Shown here: positions 10,605 to 23,204 of the stretch, piece after piece
How positions within the stretch are numbered: the stretch's first letter is position 1
How the letters are laid out: each line of letters opens with the position of its first letter
Source: Lonicera japonica
Lineage: Eukaryota; Streptophyta; Magnoliopsida; Dipsacales; Caprifoliaceae
Length of the DNA: 64,000 nt
Assembly: GCA_021464415.1 (NCBI GenBank)
Contig: CM038469.1
Location: 13,742,501 to 13,806,500 of the forward strand
Direction: 5' to 3'
The notes under the pieces: generated by a model
The model's input: only the letters and a program-made list of their open reading frames with translations
The model's database searches: none
Told to the model about the DNA's origin: nothing
Position numbers and translations under genes: made by a program

Positions 10605-11591
10605 TATATAGTATTTTTTTATTATTATTATTTTTTGTAGTACATCAATCAGTAGAAGAGGGGGACTTAAACTCAATACCTCTTATTTGTCATGAGCTAA
10701 TACTAGCCAAGGGACTAATCCTAGTAAAATAATAAAATGTCATATATATATATATATATATTACATTGATCAAACATAACACCTCTTGTTAGTCGGGAGC
10801 AAGTCCTTCTGATTAGGCTAATCCTAATGGAATGACAAAATGTTATATATTATTTCTAATTTCAATGTAACTATAAAATGTTTTACCAAATCATTCTGCA
10901 AAATTTTAAACTTGTAGTTTTCATTAATATTTTTTTCAACTCAATAATCAAATGGACCATAAAATTAACATTTCTTTTGGTAGAATTTAAATTTTCTTGG
11001 TCATTAGTATTTCTTTATTATTTTTTGGGAATAATCTTAAATGGTCAACACTAAAAAATACATAGTATTTAAGTTTTTGTATGAAAAACTACTGACACAA
11101 TTAGTCCAAAGCCACTCATAAATCCTAATTGTGATGAACTACTCACTTTCTTTATTTTTTTATCTTTATCGCGAATTATTCTCGCAATCGCATTGTGATG
11201 AACTATTTGCTTTACTTCTTACTTTATTTGTTAGAAGTTAAGAATGTTGTGTTCACATTTTAAGAAAATATCAAATTTAACGCCATGTATATAATCAAGA
11301 AACTTATTTATCATGCATTAAAAGAAAAAGAAAAATTCTTGAATATCATGAATATAAAGGGAGAGTTTGCCTTGCGAGCTTTCATGTCTGTTAAAAAAGG
11401 ATCTTGTAGCCTTAAGAATCGGCTAGGCTAGCTTAATGGTCTTTTTTGTTTTGTTGTTTTCTCGTCTGTTTTATTCTTCTTATAATACTAATCTTAAACG
11501 CAGATAAAATAGCGCATTAAATCTATTACATATGCACAAAAATTCGTGTTATATTTGCAGTGAATAAAATGTTAAAACAATTGGTGATAAA
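10605..11591. other. AT-rich spacer
   Basis: No gene seen. It holds a (TA)n microsatellite near 10743-10762 and long A/T runs. A motif resembling a retroelement-derived CTTGTTAGT segment recurs near 10665-10700 and 10775-10810. Confidence 0.4.
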
Positions 11592-11833
11592 TGTTAAGAA
11601 AACATCCTAAGTTGCATATTTAGGATTTGTATCTATCTTTTTAACTACTTTATATTTTTAGCTTCACCTATTTTTAGTCTTTAGTTAGAGCTTAGCCTAT
11701 ATTTAGTATTCAGTTAGCATAGCTATTTTTGGTTCATGTACATTGTCTATATACCTCGGTTTGTAGTTGAATGAAATACAATTCTTAGATTTCACAATTT
11801 ATCTTCTTTGTCTTCTCCATTGTCCCTTTTACA
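11592..11833 (+). mobile_element. Copia-type LTR, plus strand
   Basis: Starts TGTTAAGAAAAC and ends TTTTACA. It is followed immediately by the primer-binding site TGGTATCAGAG at 11834, complementary to the 3' end of initiator-Met tRNA. It reads as a 5' LTR of a plus-strand element, but the body that follows is on the other strand. Confidence 0.7.
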
Positions 11834-12015
11834 TGGTATCAGAGGGTTGGCCAGTGGAGGCAATCGACGTCGACGTAGGTGGAGGCGCGGTCGGCGGCGT
11901 TGGGGCGAGGATAGGCGGCGACGCGACGGCACTGGTGGTGAGTGCGCGGCAGGTGGCGGCACTGAAGTGGGGATTGTGCTGGTGGGTTTTGGACGTTGCT
12001 AGTACGTCTACAGAA
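11834..12015 (+). mobile_element. PBS and GC-rich leader of the plus-strand copia remnant
   Basis: TGGTATCAGAGGGTTGG opens a leader with GGCGGCG-rich sequence, much higher in GC than its surroundings. Around 12015-12030 it passes into antisense copia coding DNA, so the plus-strand element stops here. Confidence 0.5.
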
Positions 12016-14250
12016 TAGGAGGTCGTAAGGGAGGGTTGGGCGGTTCAGTAGTAGTGGGTGGTGAATGTGGTATTGGATCAAAAGAGAGATCCATAGGTAA
12101 GGGAATAGGGCAAGTGGAGTGGGTTGGGCCTGGAGAAAGGAAGGATATTATGGGTTTGGTGTCATATGGACAAATGTTTTCAAATTTGACATCCCTATTA
12201 GTAAAAAAAAATTGGTAGATAAATTATAAAGTTTGTAACCCTTTTGCCCAAATGGGTAGCCGATAAAAATGGATAGAATGGCACGAGAGTCGAATTTATG
12301 TGTGGGGTGAACATTGGTGGCATATGCTAAACAACCAAAAATACGAAGGTGAGAATATGTGGGAGGTTTCGAATATAGCCGTTCATATGGGGTTTTATAT
12401 GCAAGAAGTGGTGAAGGTAAGCGATTAATAACATGTAAAGCAGTGAGAGCACATTCCCCCCAAAATTGACGAGGTAAATTAGCATGGAATTTCAAAGCTC
12501 TCGCTACTTGCAAAATATGTCGATGTTTACGTTCTACAACACCATTTTGTTGGGGCATGTAAACACAAGAGTGTTGGAATTAATACCATTATCATTGAAA
12601 AATGAGCGAAGCGACAAAAATTCACTTCCATTATCACTTCGAGAAGTTTTAATGCGTGAGTTAAATTGTGTGAGAGCACAATTAAAAAAATGTTTTAAAA
12701 GTGGTTGTGCTTCACTTTTATGGCGCATTAAAAAATCCATGTAAAACGCGTATAATCATCGACAATAATAAGGAAATAGTGAGAGCCTGTGAGAGAAGAG
12801 TGGCGATATGGACCCCAAATATCACAATGCATTATTTCAAAAGAATTAAAAGTAGAAATAGTACTCGAAAGACAGGAAAAACGACTTTGTTTGGCCAAAG
12901 GGCATATAGGGCAAACATTATTAGGAGTAACGGAAAAATGTAAAGCTCTTAGCAATAAAACTTAAACAAGGGGATGAAGTATGGCCAAGGCGGCAATGCC
13001 ATACATCAGTAGAGGTTGGTGAGAAAACAAGGAACGGGTGATGGATGGTGATCTCGTTGCTATTGCTGTTAAATAATTTAAGCCGTCGCGTTGTTTACCC
13101 AAACTAATTATCTTCCTTGTTGCCAGATCCTGCAAAATGCACCAATGAGGTTAGAAGGTTATCGAACAATTTAGACTATGTGTTAAACGACTAACAAAAA
13201 TTAAATCGACTATGAAAGTAGGTACGGACAACACGTCATGAAAATAATAAGTCGAATTTAATGGAAAAGACCAATTTAGCAACAATTATAGCAATTTTGC
13301 CACAAAGTAAAGAAACAGATGGTAATGATATATTTTTATTTTTATGATATAAAGTGGAAGATGAGAGAATATGGTTGGTCGCTCCGCTATCAATAATCCA
13401 CTAGCGGGAGGTGACATTAGACAAACCTGATTTGCTTGCGACATTGGCTTTTGGACTAGACGGCTCATGTTGTTTGTAGAGGAGTGAAAAGAGTTGTTAA
13501 AGTTGGTTCTCAGAAAGAGAAACGGATGGCCCGAAATTGGCAACATTATTAACATTTTTATTAAAATGATTCCTTTTTGGGCCTAAATTAGTTGAATTAT
13601 TGCATGCCTTGGGATGGCTCGCTGGGTAACCATGGAGCTCGTAACAAGTTTGGATCCAATGACCCATTTGATCACAGTGGGTACGGTGAGGCCGCCTCCT
13701 TTCTGAATTATTGCGTCGTATAGTTGTATGCTCAAAATTTTCAGCACCAAAATTAGGACCAAAAAAATTGGAACACTCGCCAGTACGTTGCTCGTAATTG
13801 ATATGCGACTGGAATTCGCGCGGAGCAGCTTGATCAAGCTGGTTTGAGCAACGGCTAGGGTTTGCGGCAGATTGGCGAACGGCCATGGCAACAGCGTTGG
13901 TGGGTTCGGTTAGCGCTGTTCATGCACCAAGGAGCCGTTGTTTTCCTTCTTGCACAATAGAAGCGAAAGCTTGGTGAACGATAGGAAGAAGACTCATGAG
14001 AAGGATCTGACCTCGCACGATCTAAAATTTTTCATACAAACCCATTATAAATTGCATTAATTTTTTTTATCAGTATAAGTACCTTGAGTCGGATCTAGAG
14101 CAGCGAGTTCATCCCAAAAGCCCTTCAATTTGGTGTAGTAAGCTGAGACAGAGAGCTGATTTTGGCGGAAAGAGGCGATGTCTCGTTGAATTTCGAAGAT
14201 GCAAGTTAAAAGGTTTACATATTTTATGTTGTTACAATTATACATAAAGT
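12015..14250 (-). pseudogene. Ty1/copia retrotransposon body 1: gag, protease, integrase; RT and RNase H missing
   Basis: Reading right to left: a gag segment with RQNQLSVSAYYTKLKGFWDEL (about 14245-14057), a zinc-knuckle CDQMGHWIQTC (about 13680), a protease active site WIIDSGATNHILSSS (about 13400), a GAG-pre-integrase segment with WHCRLGH (about 13000), integrase D-D-E motifs HCDIWGP, SRSDNGSEF and [11 protein letters not shown] (12955-12540), and the integrase C-terminus with IFGCLAYA and [14 protein letters not shown]. Several frameshifts and stops break it. RT, RNase H and both of its own LTRs are absent. The left end abuts the plus-strand leader, the right end abuts a LINE. Confidence 0.85.
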
Positions 14251-17200
14251 GAATAAAGGAAACATTTTCAAAGTGGAATTATAACCGTTTTGGCCGTTTT
14301 AAGCAGCATTTAAGCTTAATTGAAGCTCGCCTTAGCTTTTGTTGACCTAAGGTCTTAATCTTATTTTGATAATAACAATAAATTTGTCATGTGTAATTTA
14401 ACATGTTTCTTGATATAAGTATATAGTTCATTTACTTGAAAAATTCAAGAAAAACATGACAAGGATCAATCTTTCACTATTCGATCATTGGACAAGACAA
14501 TGAAGATCAAATCTCTCAATACAAATCATGAAGTACAAATGATCAAAAGACTATATGAAAAGTTTCAAGAAAAAAGCTTCAAATAAAGATCAATCCGAAG
14601 AAACAAATCAAAGCATTCGAAGACTCGTTAATTTAGTAATTGAGTGAGTGCTTAAGATTTATGTAAAGTTACATTATTGATCAAATTCTTATAACTCAAA
14701 CGTATTCATGCATCTTTTAAATATTGATTTAAACAAGCTTGAAATTGAATTTATTTAAAAAACATCATTTTACAAAGACCGAGTTTCAAAATAAATTCAT
14801 ATTAATTTTAAATGATCATATTTTAAGTTCTAATAAAAATAGGTATCTTAGAAACATATCTTTGAGGTTCAAAAATCATTAGAATTTTATTTGGAATTAA
14901 ATTGTTAAATTGCAAAAATATTTTTATTTTACATTTAAAATCCGCTAATTTTTTGCCCATTTTTGATCTAACGGTCAGATGGAGGCCTTCCCGGACTCCG
15001 ATCATTTTGAAAATTTTAAAGTAGTTATACAACATCTCTTTAAACTTTTGACTAAAATTTGAGCATGATCCAACGGTCAAATTGGGAGAAATTAACAAAA
15101 CAAATTTGAATTTTTTGTCAAAACTAGCTGTTGGAAAGTTTGAAAATGTATACCTTGGAGCCAAAACCTTTCTTAATCATCCCCAACGGCCATATGGTTT
15201 TGCAAGCTATAAATATGAGGTCCTAGACATGTTTTAACACAATTGAATCATTCTACAAACTTATTTTACATATATACAAAGTTATTCAAGTATTCAATTC
15301 ATTTTATTGATCATATTCTTCATTTTTGAGCTATATATTTTTGATCAATCTTGATAACTCTAGTGTGAGTTTCACTTGAAATCTTCAAATACACTTAAGA
15401 GTTATTGTATTGGTGTGTATCACCATAAATAATTCATTCTTCATTTTAAAAAAGAGTTTGTCTCTTTGTAAAGCAAGAGAGCATATCTTGTGAGAAGTGT
15501 AGTGTGTATAACTACATTGTGAGTGTTGTGTGCATAACAACATTTGTATTGAGGTTTGGTCTTCACCCGAAGAAGATTGAATAGTAGAAATTCTCGGAGA
15601 ACTAACCGAGTGCGGACGTATGGTTGAAGAACCCGAACCGTGAGGACAAAAAGTCTTGAGCTTCAAATTGGTTCAATCTCTCTAACTCAAGCTCTCTTTT
15701 TATTGCTAAATTGTTGATTGTATTTTGAAATTGCTTGTCTTGGGATTGATTACTTCAAAATTGATTATTTCCTTGATATTGTTGCTTAGCTATATTGTTG
15801 CTTAGCTAAGTTGCTTTACTTAAATATTTTAAAAACGTTTTAATTCTGCATTAAGTTTTTAAAAACCCTATTCACCCCCCCCCTCTAGGGTTATTTTTTG
15901 ACCAATAGCTTTCTTAAAGGTAAACCTCTTGATCAAGATACTTTCAACATAATATACGAAATTGAATTGAAGTTGGATGATCTTCGGTACCAAAATGAAA
16001 TTTATTGGCGACAATGATCGCGTGTAGATTGGCTGTACTCAGGAGACTTAAATACAAAATTCTTCATATGAAAGATAATAATAAGCGGATTAAAAATGAA
16101 ATTATTAGCCTATTGAATTATAGTAATTAATGGAAACAAGATGCGGCTTCTCTTGGTGTTATTGTTTCTTCCTATTTTTTGAATTTATTCTTATCAACGA
16201 AACTGCCAGACGTGGACATTGGGGAAATGTCGTTGTGGATTAATCTGAAGGTGATTGAGGAAATAAATGCTATGCATGTGAATGATGTGAGTGAAGAAGA
16301 AATAAAAGAGGTTGTAACTAAGTGCGTATAAGGCACCTATTTTTTATCGATGGTTCTGAAATATTGTGAAAGGTTAGGTGGTGTCTGCATGCATGAATTT
16401 CTTCCATAATGAAGTGTTTTTAGGGGACGTGAACCGCACAAATATCGTCATCATCCCAAAAATTAAAACCTGAAGTAGGTAAAAGATTATGGGCCGATCA
16501 GTTCGTGTAACGTCTACTATAAAATCATAACGAAGGTTCTTGCTAATAGACTGTGGAGAATCTTACCAAAAGTGGTGGATGAATGCTAAAGTGCCTTTGT
16601 GTCGGGTCGACTAGTTCACGACAATGTCATTCTAGCCTATGAAACTATTAATACTATCCAACATTGTAATTTAGGTAAGAAGGGAACTACAGATATTAAG
16701 TTGGATATTAGTAAGGTATACAAGCAGGTTGAATTGCCGTATATTTTGGGTGTCATAAAGGGGTGGGCTTCTATCCCTAGTGGATAAATTGGATAATGGT
16801 GTGTGTTACTTTAGTGTATTTTTCCTTCTTGATTAATATAGGCCTAATGGGTAATGTGATGCCGTCAAGAGGGCTCTGACAAGGAGACCCCCTTTCGTCG
16901 TTACTATTTATTTCATGTACTAAAGACTTTTTGGGCTATTAAAAAAAGGTTGGGAGGTGGAAACTGAAAGGGGCCTCAATTACTTGCCATGGTCCAAAGG
17001 TTTCCCACTTATTTTTTACAAACGATAGCTTGCTATTCATGAATGCTACCAATGAGGTTGTGTCAGAATTTAAGCGGGTGTTAAGCATTTATGAAAAATC
17101 ATTTGAATAAAGTGTGAATCTATAATAGTCGAGCATGTTATTTAGTCCAAACTTGAATCCCGATGTTAAAATGGAACTAGCTACCTTTTTGGGGATGGTT

Positions 17201-18310
17201 CAAGTTACGGATCAGTCCCATTATTTGGGACTCCCAACTGTTGTGGGGTTAATAGGCGCTATTTGTTTAAGGTAATCTTTGAGAAAATTTGGAAACGAGT
17301 TCAAAGGTGGAGAGGAAATTCTTTCTTTAAATACGGTAAAGAAGTTCTTATAAAATCAGTTTTGCAAGGCATTCCTTCTTATGTGATGAGATGCTTCAAA
17401 CTTCCTGATGGTCTTCATAACAAGTTAAATTTCTTGTTCTATAATTTTTGGTAGGGGTCTTCTCCAAGTAGAATGAAAATTCATTGGATTTCCTGAAGCA
17501 CTCTTTGTAAGCCAAAAAGATGGAGGTTTGGGCTGTAGAGACATTTAAATAATTTAACAAGTCCTTATTTAGCTAAAGTCAAGTGGCGGATTTTGAAAAA
17601 CGAGAACTCCTTTCTATCCAAAGTTTCTAAAAGGAAACTATTTTTCGAATTCAAGTTTTTTAAAGGTGTCATACAGGTGCCGTCCCCCCGTATGTTTAGC
17701 TGAGTATCTTATGCGGGCGGGTTCTTATTAAAGAAGGCGTAATGCAGAGGATGAGGAATGGGTTACCAACCAAACTGTATGCTGATAAATGGCTCCCGAG
17801 GCCATTAACGTTTAAATTTTTGTCACCCTATAAACTACACGAAGATTCAGTAGTTGTTAATTACTACCTAATGGTAAATGAGATTGAGGTCTGTTGAATA
17901 ATAATTTTCTTCCGATTGATGTTAAGGCAATTTTAAAGATTCCTCGAAGTAATATTCATAAGAGCGATGACCTAGTTTAGCACTATGATAATTCGTAGTG
18001 GGTATAGACTTCAAGTCAATCATATCAATCAAGATCAATCATTTTTGGGTACTGAGTTTAAAGATTGGGTACCGAGTTAACTGTTTTGCTTATCACCTAG
18101 TGAAAGAATGATTGCCAGTTGAGGAATTGAATAAGGAGTTACATTGGCATGGGTTTCATCTTTATCTTTTTCTCATTGGTCAGCGAATAGAGTTGCTCAT
18201 GTGTTAACTCGTAAAGCGCTTGAGATTGATAGCTTTTGTTTATAGGCTGCTATATTTCCTAATTGGCTATTGTTTGTGTTTAGTGATGATTTAATATAAG
18301 TTTAGTTTTG
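14250..18310 (+). pseudogene. LINE (L1-type) reverse transcriptase pseudogene, split by a solo LTR
   Basis: A decayed non-LTR retrotransposon ORF2 on the plus strand. The piece at 14265-14339 reads WNYNRFGRFKQHLSLIEARL, and the same frame resumes after the LTR at 15913 with KGKPLDQDTF. Further right: DWLYSGDLNTKFFH (about 16030), the RT segment GRLVHDNVILAYE and LDISKVYKQVE (16600-16740), HLFFTNDSLLF where FADD is expected (about 17010), QGIPSYVMRCFKLP (about 17370), and an RNase H-like tail SANRVAHVLTRKALEID (about 18180). Many stops and frameshifts are present, and the FADD catalytic pair is damaged. The 5' part is missing. Confidence 0.87.
14340..15907 (+). mobile_element. Solo LTR of a SIRE-like copia, 1568 bp
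   Basis: Starts TGTTGACCTAAGG and ends CTCTAGGG...GACCAATA. It is flanked by a perfect 5-bp target duplication GCTTT at 14335-14339 and 15908-15912. It is homologous along its length to the LTR at 24401-26120 in reverse orientation. There is no internal region, so it is a solo LTR from LTR-LTR recombination. It sits inside the LINE reading frame. Confidence 0.92.
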
Positions 18311-19938
18311 ATTCTAAATAAAAAAGTGAATACATGAGAAGTTTACATGTTGGAAAAAGAAAAGATAAGTCTAAACTCAAAAATAATTATATCGAGATAT
18401 TGGAAAAATAAGGCTTATTTGAAAAAGTTTTCTGCAAAAAAAATTAGAGAATAATGTTTTTTTTTTGTAAATTAAGGGCCTATATTTGACCAAACTCCAA
18501 AAGGAGTACAACGTGAACTTTACAGCATATTTTCGAATTGTAATATTTCATGGTATCGTGCAAAATCAAGTTTACATTGCATATTTTTAACAAATTATTA
18601 TGCATAAGTGCTTATTTGATAGTGTTTTAGAGTTATTTCAACAAGTTACAAATTTAAACCCATCTATATTAAGGCATATAGAGTCAACATTATTTTTTTT
18701 CTATTTTTTCTTCTTGATTAATGGTCAAGATTTATTTGTAAATAAAAAAAATTGAGCCTTTAGATGTAACTTTAATATATCAAATCAATAAATCAAATTA
18801 TATTTTTCTTTTTTCTCTCTCCACCCTAATATAATGATAAAATAAATATAATTTCACATTTGAAATTTGAAATTTGAAATTTGAAATTTGAAATTTGAAA
18901 TTTGAAATTTGAAATTTGAAACTTTGAAACTTTGTACCTTTTACTCTATCTCTCAAACTTTCTTAAATACAAAACTTTTTCTCTCTCTCCTCTCTATATC
19001 TTAGTCATGTCCCTCCCTAAATTCTCATTCTCTCTACCTTTCTCAACTATTTCTTCTCTCTCTATAACTAACACACAAAAATATATAGGGTGCTATTAAA
19101 GGCACCCTTAAAAACCAATTTTAACACCCTTATTTAAAAAAAAAACATAGTTAGATCATCTATTTGAAGGCACCCAAATAGTTTAAATTCAAATTGTCTC
19201 CATGTTTATTAGTGGTGCACAACTTCTTCACACCACTAATTGTTCATCACTGTCATCTACTTAATTTTATTTCAAAATTAAATAGGGAATTGTGCCTCTA
19301 AAGCTCTCTAATAATTTCAAAATGTATATATTTATTCAGACTCCCTCTAAATAATTATGGACTAACAAAATCATTAACATAAGTTAAATAAAACTAGATT
19401 GCTAGCCTAAACTATTAATGCTGTGACAAACATTCTTTTTCACATATTCATGTCTAATAGATAGGATATATGCACATAAATAAATAAAATTCATAGAACA
19501 AGCACTTGTAAAATACCACAAGTAAAGGTTCGTAATGCACTCCGACAAGAATGCTATGAACCAAAAAAACTAAGAAGGAAAATGAAAAAGACTAAAACCC
19601 TTGAAAAAAAAATTATAACTTACAGTTAACAAGCACACAATAAGGTTAAGAATGATTTGCTTGATTTTACCTAATTTATTTTCATATATGTCTGCCTTTC
19701 TTATATCTCTTATTTTTGGATATGGATTTTTATAAGAAAAATTAAGTTATTGCAAAAAGGATTTGTCTGAAACCAAAAAAAAAAGGCAAGAAGTATTTGT
19801 CCACTTCCTTTTTGGTTTAAGACATATTGAAAATTATATGAAACTGCCATCAAAAGATTCATAGAACACAAGCATATTAGTGCCGATTTAACATTACATT
19901 TTACAATAGATAAAGTGAGCACTATAAAATTATATAAA
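18311..19938. other. AT-rich spacer
   Basis: No gene seen. It contains the 7-bp microsatellite listed separately, TC-rich stretches (18960-19070) and a short GGGTGC...GGCACCC palindrome near 19088-19110 that may be a MITE end. Confidence 0.4.
18858..18922. repeat. (ATTTGAA)n microsatellite, about nine units
   Basis: Nearly perfect tandem copies of a 7-bp unit, degenerating to CTTTGAAACTTTG at the right end. Confidence 0.9.
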
Positions 19939-20648
19939 CTAGTTATTACCCGCATGATGCACGGGCATTTTATAAATTCTTTTAACATAGTGTTTATTTA
20001 GTGTATACATGTCTATACTTCTACAATTGTACAATGTCAACTTTTTCTAAAACAATAATTTATGAATTCAATAAGTAACAAAATTTTACATTATTACCTA
20101 TAATAAGAAGAAAAATATCGAAGTTAAGTAAACATAATTCAATTACTTTATTTTTATTTATTTAAGTTTTGTAAATAAAGTATAAAACCTTATAAAATTT
20201 AGGAAACCAAACTTGCATTGAACAAATTAACAACACTGTACTAAAAATAAAGCATAAATATACTAAAATAATTAAACTTTTTGACTTGTGTCAAATTAAT
20301 AGTTTCATCCACTTTTTCAAATATAATCAATGAATAACTAAAATAATTTGAGACGAAAGATTAGTAATTTTTTTAACCTGTGACATTTGAAATAATAAAA
20401 TGAGTTCGTTTAACTTTATCCTCCATTTGGAGTATTTCATTCCCCTGGATGTGTATGGCACATAAATAAGCCAAAATGTCCTTTCATAAATTTATCACGG
20501 CAATTTCTCAGTTGTACATTAATTAGAAGTAGAATTTGAGAACAATGTACTTAAAATAGATTTATCACTTTAAAAAAAAATGTATTAAATAAATGACATT
20601 TACAAAATTTGAAATTTTAGAAAATCGGGTCACTCCGCTTAAATCTAG
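19939..20648 (-). mobile_element. Possible non-autonomous Helitron
   Basis: Read on the minus strand, 19939-19960 ends in CCCGTGCATCATGCGGG, a short hairpin, then TAATAACTAG followed by T. This is the hairpin-plus-CTRR signature of a Helitron 3' end. The right border near 20625-20648 (CGGGTCACTCCGC...CTAG) may be the other end. The interior is AT-rich and non-coding. The left terminus is convincing; the right one is a guess. Confidence 0.45.
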
Positions 20649-21210
20649 TATTCCAATTATGTAAATAAATACTTTGAAAAATTAACTTCTCCAAATTTAT
20701 AGTCTTCTTCTTAATGTAGGAGTACCGAAAATTCTCAATTCCCACTTTCATTGCCAATGGTCTAATAAGATGCTAATTTATACTTTTCAAATCTTTTTAC
20801 ATGACTTATACATCAAGGAATGATTTTTATTTCTTTTCAATTTGGTAAAGTATAGGGGAGTCAAATATTATTTTTAAACCCAACAAAATAAATTAATGAA
20901 ATTAAATTAAATAAAAAATATTAATTAAATTAGCAGATAAATTGAAATCCAAAAGTTTCCGCCGTTTATGTTCCTCATTTTCTTCATTTTTGCCCCATAG
21001 CAAAGAAAGACTCCTAAGAAACGACTAAGAAATTCGACTTTCTACAAAAAAAAATGGGAAGCTAGTTAAGTGAAGACTCAATAATTTGTATCAATAAAAA
21101 CATGTTCAAATTTAAATTAAATAAAAATATACTAAGTTGTACAAATTATTAGAATTTGTATCAATAAAAACATATTAATATGTACCATGAAGTATTATTT
21201 CTTTTGCACC
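20649..21210. other. AT-rich spacer
   Basis: No gene seen. The sentence-like repeat ATTTGTATCAATAAAAACAT occurs twice, near 21083-21103 and 21155-21175. Confidence 0.35.
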
Positions 21211-21411
21211 TGTTAAAAGAGATGAGAGAAAGAGATTTGTATTGAATTGATGAATCGAATGATTCAAGGAGAGCCCTTATATATAGGGTTAAGAGAATTT
21301 ACAAATGAGGTAACGCAATCGCCTAATTATGCTACAATCCTTAATTAAGGATATAGGAAATCAACTATACGAATATGGTAACTATACATGCGAACGCAAT
21401 AAATGCTAGCA
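21211..21411 (-). mobile_element. 3' LTR of copia 2 (201 bp)
   Basis: On the minus strand it starts TGCTAGCATT directly after the purine tract TTGAGGGGAGA and ends TCTTTTAACA. A TATA-like CTATATATAAGG lies near 21275-21286. Confidence 0.75.
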
Positions 21412-22525
21412 TCTCCCCTCAAACTTAAGGTGGTAAATGTGAAACCAACTTAAGTTTGGAAAGAAGATCATGGAAATGACCAGGCGAATGAACTTTTGTA
21501 AAGAGATCTGCAGGCTGATCTTCAGAGGAGATAGATATGAGACGAACTGCATTACTAGCGACATGCTGGCGAACAAAATGTCAATCGATCTCAATATGTT
21601 TTGTTTGTTTATTAAAAAAGTCGTTGTGAGCAATTTGAATATCACTTTTATTATCACAACCTAGCACTGTTGGAAGGTGTTGAGGGATTCTCATGTCCGA
21701 GAGTAGCCATCGGAGCTAGATGAGTTCTTAAGTAATGTCAGCAAGGGCACAATATACTGCTTCGGTACTAGAGCAAGAGACCAATGATTGTTTCTTGCTA
21801 CACCAAGATATAAGGGAGTCCCCCAAGAAAATATGGTACCCTGTGGTTGAACGCCTATTGGTAGGATCTTCGTCCCAGTTATAATCAGAATAGGCACGTA
21901 GTTCCAAAGAGGATTTGGATGGAAAATGAAGACCATGGAACAAAGTGCCTTTGATATAGCGAAGAATGCGAAGAACAACCGCATAATGACTAGATCACGG
22001 AGCAGACATGACTAACTAGCGATGTGGACAGCATGAACAATATCTGGACGGGTGACAATGAGATAAACCAAACTTTCAACTATCTGTCAATACAAAGTGG
22101 CATCACTAAAGAGAGTACCATTGAGAGGAGTAAGCTGGAGATTCGTTTCTAACAGTGTAAGAGCCATTTTGGAGTAGGTGAGGCTGGCACGAGTGAGAAT
22201 GTTAGAAGCATACTTAGCCTGGGAGAGATAATAACCAGCTGAATCAGATAGAACTTCAAGCCCCAAGAAGTAATTTAGACGACTAAGGTCCTTTATCTCG
22301 AAATGACGACTGGGAGATTGTTTAAATTCAGTAATTCCAAAAGCATCATCACTAGTAATGATCATGTAATTCACATAAAGAATAAGAAGCGTGATATCGA
22401 CCTCTATTTTTCTGATAAAGATCCCAGAATCATAAGAACTAGAGGTAAATCCCAATTTGCGAACCGTGGAATTGATTTTTTTAAACTAGGCACGAGGAGC
22501 TTGCTTGAGACCATATAAAGCACGG

Positions 22526-23204
22526 CTGATGTGATCCAGGCTACCACAAGCACGGACTTGATTAAAGCATTGATTGGTAGGGTCCGTACTGGTATTGGAT
22601 GACCTTGGAGCATACTAGTACGCACGCAGCTAGAGGATTTAAGCATAGTCAAACACGGAAGTCATGGAGCGCGCTAAGTCAATTATTATTTTAAGTATGT
22701 TTAATTATTAGAATTATTATTATTTCATTATTCAATTAGGAGTTAGATTAGTAGTTTCCTTTTTGAATAAGTTTCCTCATTATTAATTTCCTTATTGTAT
22801 TAGGAATATTCTAGGAGTTATTATTTTCCTTTTATAAGTAGGAATTAGTTTCCTTTTTTAGTTAGGATTCTAGCTTTGTTTCTTCTATTTAAAGGAGTTC
22901 TTTTTATTGTTTTATTATCAAGAGTTTGATGATTAATAATATTGAGAGTTTTCTCTTTGTGTTCTCTAAGAACATGTTGAACATGTTGAATTGATTAATT
23001 TGCATGTTCTTGACTTATCAATCTAGCAACCACACTAGATTGTGTCGTCATTCATTATACCGAGGTTCGCGCTTCTTTAAGCGTTGGGTTGAGGTTTTCG
23101 CCTTCTATCTTTCTCGTGATTCCAAGGTTCTAGTCTGTTTATAGACTACGGGTCAAGGATCCATTAACCTGGCTAGGAAAGACGATCCGAGATCGCGTTA
23201 ACGG
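22526..23204 (+). mobile_element. Unidentified 0.68-kb insert in copia 2 reverse transcriptase
   Basis: The RT reading runs up to ...SQLYKLH on one side and resumes at RALYGLK on the other. The intervening DNA is AT-rich, contains AACATGTTGAACATGTTG near 22972-22990 and has an LTR-like look. A 4-bp direct repeat ACGG (22522-22525, 23201-23204) may mark the borders. No coding domain was recognised. Confidence 0.5.

Noticed and set aside
11767..12081. GC-rich frames rich in Gly, Arg and Val near a retroelement leader, as a gene
   Set aside because: They begin at the primer-binding site of an LTR remnant and show no domain. The composition is that of a leader sequence, and frames on both strands are open only because of GC bias.
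14823..15164. A 113-codon minus-strand frame within the SIRE solo LTR
   Set aside because: It lies entirely inside the LTR; the related LTR at 24401-26120 does not keep an equivalent clear frame.
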